Positions 62,799-64,000 of a stretch of 64,000 nucleotides of DNA are shown here, piece after piece; the first letter of the stretch is position 1; every line of letters begins with the position of its first letter. The notes beneath the pieces are model-generated. The model was given only the letters and a program-made list of their open reading frames with translations, was not told the origin of the DNA and did not search any database. The DNA lies in assembly GCF_000349325.1 (NCBI RefSeq), contig NC_020504.1:1708053-1772052 (forward strand), read 5' to 3'. The stretch comes from Streptomyces davaonensis JCM 4913 (GTDB taxonomy: Bacteria > Actinomycetota > Actinomycetes > Streptomycetales > Streptomycetaceae). The translations under genes and the position numbers were made by a program.

Positions 62799-63831
62799 CA
62801 CCGTCCTCGCGGACACGCCCGCACCCACCGCCGAACCTGCGGCCAAGCGCGCCGCGCTGCTCGGCGGGCGCATACCCCTGGCCCGGCTGCGCGACCTCGC
62901 ACTGGTCCCCGCGATCATCGTGATCGCCGTCGTCGGGCAGATTGTCAACCCGATCTTCCTTCAGGCCGACAACCTCATCAACGTCCTGCAGACCATGTCC
63001 GAGATCGCCCTGCTTGTGCTCGCCCAGACGATGGTCCTGATCGTCAAGAAGATGGACCTGTCGCTGGAATCCACCATGGGCCTCGCGCCCGGCGTCGCGG
63101 CCTGGCTGATCGTGGCGCCCGGCACCGGCCCCGGACTGGGACTCGTCCCCGGTGCCTGGTCGATTCCGTTGACCCTCGCGGTGGGCGCGCTGATCGGGGT
63201 GGTCAACGCCCTGCTGATCATCCGTTTCGGCCTGAACGGCTTCATCGTCACCCTCGGCATGCTGATCGTGCTGCGCGGTGTGCTGACCGGCATCTCCGGC
63301 GGCCAGACGTTCTTCCAGCTGCCGGAGTCGATGCTCTACCTGGGCTCCGCCCAGTGGTTCGGGATGCCGGCCTCCATCTGGCTCTGCCTTGCGCTGTTCG
63401 CCGCCGCCATCGTCGTCCTCGGCTGGACCAGCTTCGGCCGCTCCCTCTACGCCATCGGCGGCAACGTCGACGCCGCGAAGGCGGCCGGCATCCGCACCGA
63501 CCGGGTGCTGTGGATCGTCATCGTCACCGCCAGCGTGCTCGCCGCCCTCGCCGGACTGCTGCTGTCCGGGCGCCTGGCCTCCGTGGCCTCCGCGCAGGGC
63601 GACGGCTACATCTTCACCGTGTTCGCCGCCGCCGTGATCGGCGGGATCAGCCTGAACGGCGGCAAGGGAACGATGTTCGGCGCGTTCTGCGGCATCCTGC
63701 TGCTCTTCATGATCCAGAACGTGCTCACTCTGGGCGGCGTCCCGGCCCAGTGGATCGGCGCCCTCAACGGCCTGATCATCCTCGTTGCCCTCGCCATCTC
63801 GCGCATCACGGGCGGCAAGGTCCAGGAGTGA
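62791..63831 (+). CDS. Sugar ABC importer permease (RbsC-like)
   Basis: A 346-residue permease with eight to ten membrane helices, typical of the ribose/L-arabinose type. It has VNPIFLQADNLINVLQTMSEIALL, the conserved KKMDLSLESTMGLAPGVAAW, VNALLIIRFGLNGFIVTLGM and a late NGGKGTMFGAFCGILLLFMIQN. It overlaps the ATPase gene by eight bases; AAGGAG lies inside the upstream gene. No second permease gene follows before the dehydratase, so it should work as a homodimer, as RbsC does. Confidence 0.94.
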   Translation: MPDTVLADTPAPTAEPAAKRAALLGGRIPLARLRDLALVPAIIVIAVVGQIVNPIFLQADNLINVLQTMSEIALLVLAQTMVLIVKKMDLSLESTMGLAPGVAAWLIVAPGTGPGLGLVPGAWSIPLTLAVGALIGVVNALLIIRFGLNGFIVTLGMLIVLRGVLTGISGGQTFFQLPESMLYLGSAQWFGMPASIWLCLALFAAAIVVLGWTSFGRSLYAIGGNVDAAKAAGIRTDRVLWIVIVTASVLAALAGLLLSGRLASVASAQGDGYIFTVFAAAVIGGISLNGGKGTMFGAFCGILLLFMIQNVLTLGGVPAQWIGALNGLIILVALAISRITGGKVQE

Positions 63832-63883
63832 CCCGGGCGGCCGTCGCCGGCCGCCGACCGCGCCGCCTTCACGTCTCATCGCA

Positions 63884-63900
63884 AGGGGATCGATTCCCCT
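63884..63900 (+). promoter_or_regulatory. Inverted repeat AGGGGA / TCCCCT before the dehydratase
   Basis: Six-base arms around TCGAT, 53 bases after the permease stop and 24 before the next start. It may be an operator for an internal promoter or a short processing hairpin. Confidence 0.35.
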
Positions 63901-63923
63901 GTGCTCTCACAGGAGTTGCCGTC

Positions 63924-64000
63924 ATGTCCTCCATCCTGCCCTCATCCGCCCGTATCACCGCCCTGGACGTCCTGGACGTGCGGTTCCCCACCTCCGAGCA
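63924..64000 (+). CDS. L-fuconate dehydratase, first 25 codons (cut by window end)
   Basis: Only the start is visible: MSSILPSSARITALDVLDVR followed by FPTSEQ. The segment ITALDVxDVRFPTS is the opening of L-fuconate dehydratase, an enolase-superfamily enzyme that converts L-fuconate to 2-keto-3-deoxy-L-fuconate. The ATG follows AGGAGTTGCC. Placed behind a CUT2 importer and a GH29 fucosidase, it points to the non-phosphorylating L-fucose route. The catalytic part lies outside the window, so the call rests on the N-terminal motif and context. Confidence 0.75.
   Translation, partial: MSSILPSSARITALDVLDVRFPTSE

Overview
The window is high-GC actinobacterial chromosome and almost certainly Streptomyces. 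Third codon positions are GC-saturated and GTG/TTG starts are frequent. It carries a complete conservon (cvnABCD), a full hopanoid operon in the order I recall for S. coelicolor SCO6759-SCO6771, a c-di-AMP riboswitch ahead of a LysM/M23 wall peptidase, and sugar importers of the CUT1 type that lack their own ATPase.

Region 1 (1-14.9 kb) is ordinary chromosomal content: threonine degradation (kbl truncated at the window edge, tdh), a conservon with a GAF-domain gene behind it, a membrane protein, a metallo-beta-lactamase-fold hydrolase, a Glu/Leu/Phe/Val-type dehydrogenase with a palindromic operator and a TetR regulator behind it, an SGNH esterase, a secreted LysM/M23 endopeptidase under a ydaO-type riboswitch, a tyrosine phosphatase, and an XRE-cupin regulator translationally coupled to a 40-residue membrane peptide.

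Region 2 (15-27.8 kb, all minus strand) is the hopanoid pathway. It starts with hpnC-hpnD, then a 46-codon small ORF, hpnE, a prenyl diphosphate synthase, shc, hpnG, hpnH, a second ispG, a dxs and hpnO. Most junctions overlap by 1-4 bases. The operon carries its own isoprenoid supply (dxs, ispG), the squalene-forming trio, the cyclase and side-chain tailoring.

Region 3 (28.1-35.2 kb, minus strand) is a seven-gene operon: a two-domain CDP-alcohol phosphotransferase, a nucleotidyltransferase, a glycerol-1-phosphate-dehydrogenase-like enzyme, a second CDP-alcohol phosphotransferase with a changed active-site residue, a GT2 glycosyltransferase and a TagGH-type ABC exporter. Together they look like the synthesis and export of a phosphodiester-linked lipid or wall glycopolymer that I cannot match to a described product. 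A GalE-type epimerase and a cation-diffusion exporter follow on the plus strand.

Region 4 (37.5-38.8 kb) is a scrap zone with a broken TrkA-N/RCK gene and fragments of ISL3- and IS110-type transposases. It marks the edge of an accessory catabolic region.

Region 5 (38.8-64 kb) breaks down plant-type polysaccharides. A Tat-exported GH95-like protein and a secreted beta-helix protein face a LacI regulator. The plus strand then carries a GH2 beta-galactosidase, a CUT1 importer (binding protein and two permeases) and a GH51 arabinofuranosidase, ending at a strong bidirectional terminator. A LysR-PrpF-MatC-like carboxylate module comes next. Last is an L-fucose module: a Tat-exported GH29 alpha-L-fucosidase, divergent from a CUT2 importer and the start of an L-fuconate dehydratase that runs off the end. 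No tRNA, rRNA, CRISPR array or intact insertion sequence was seen.
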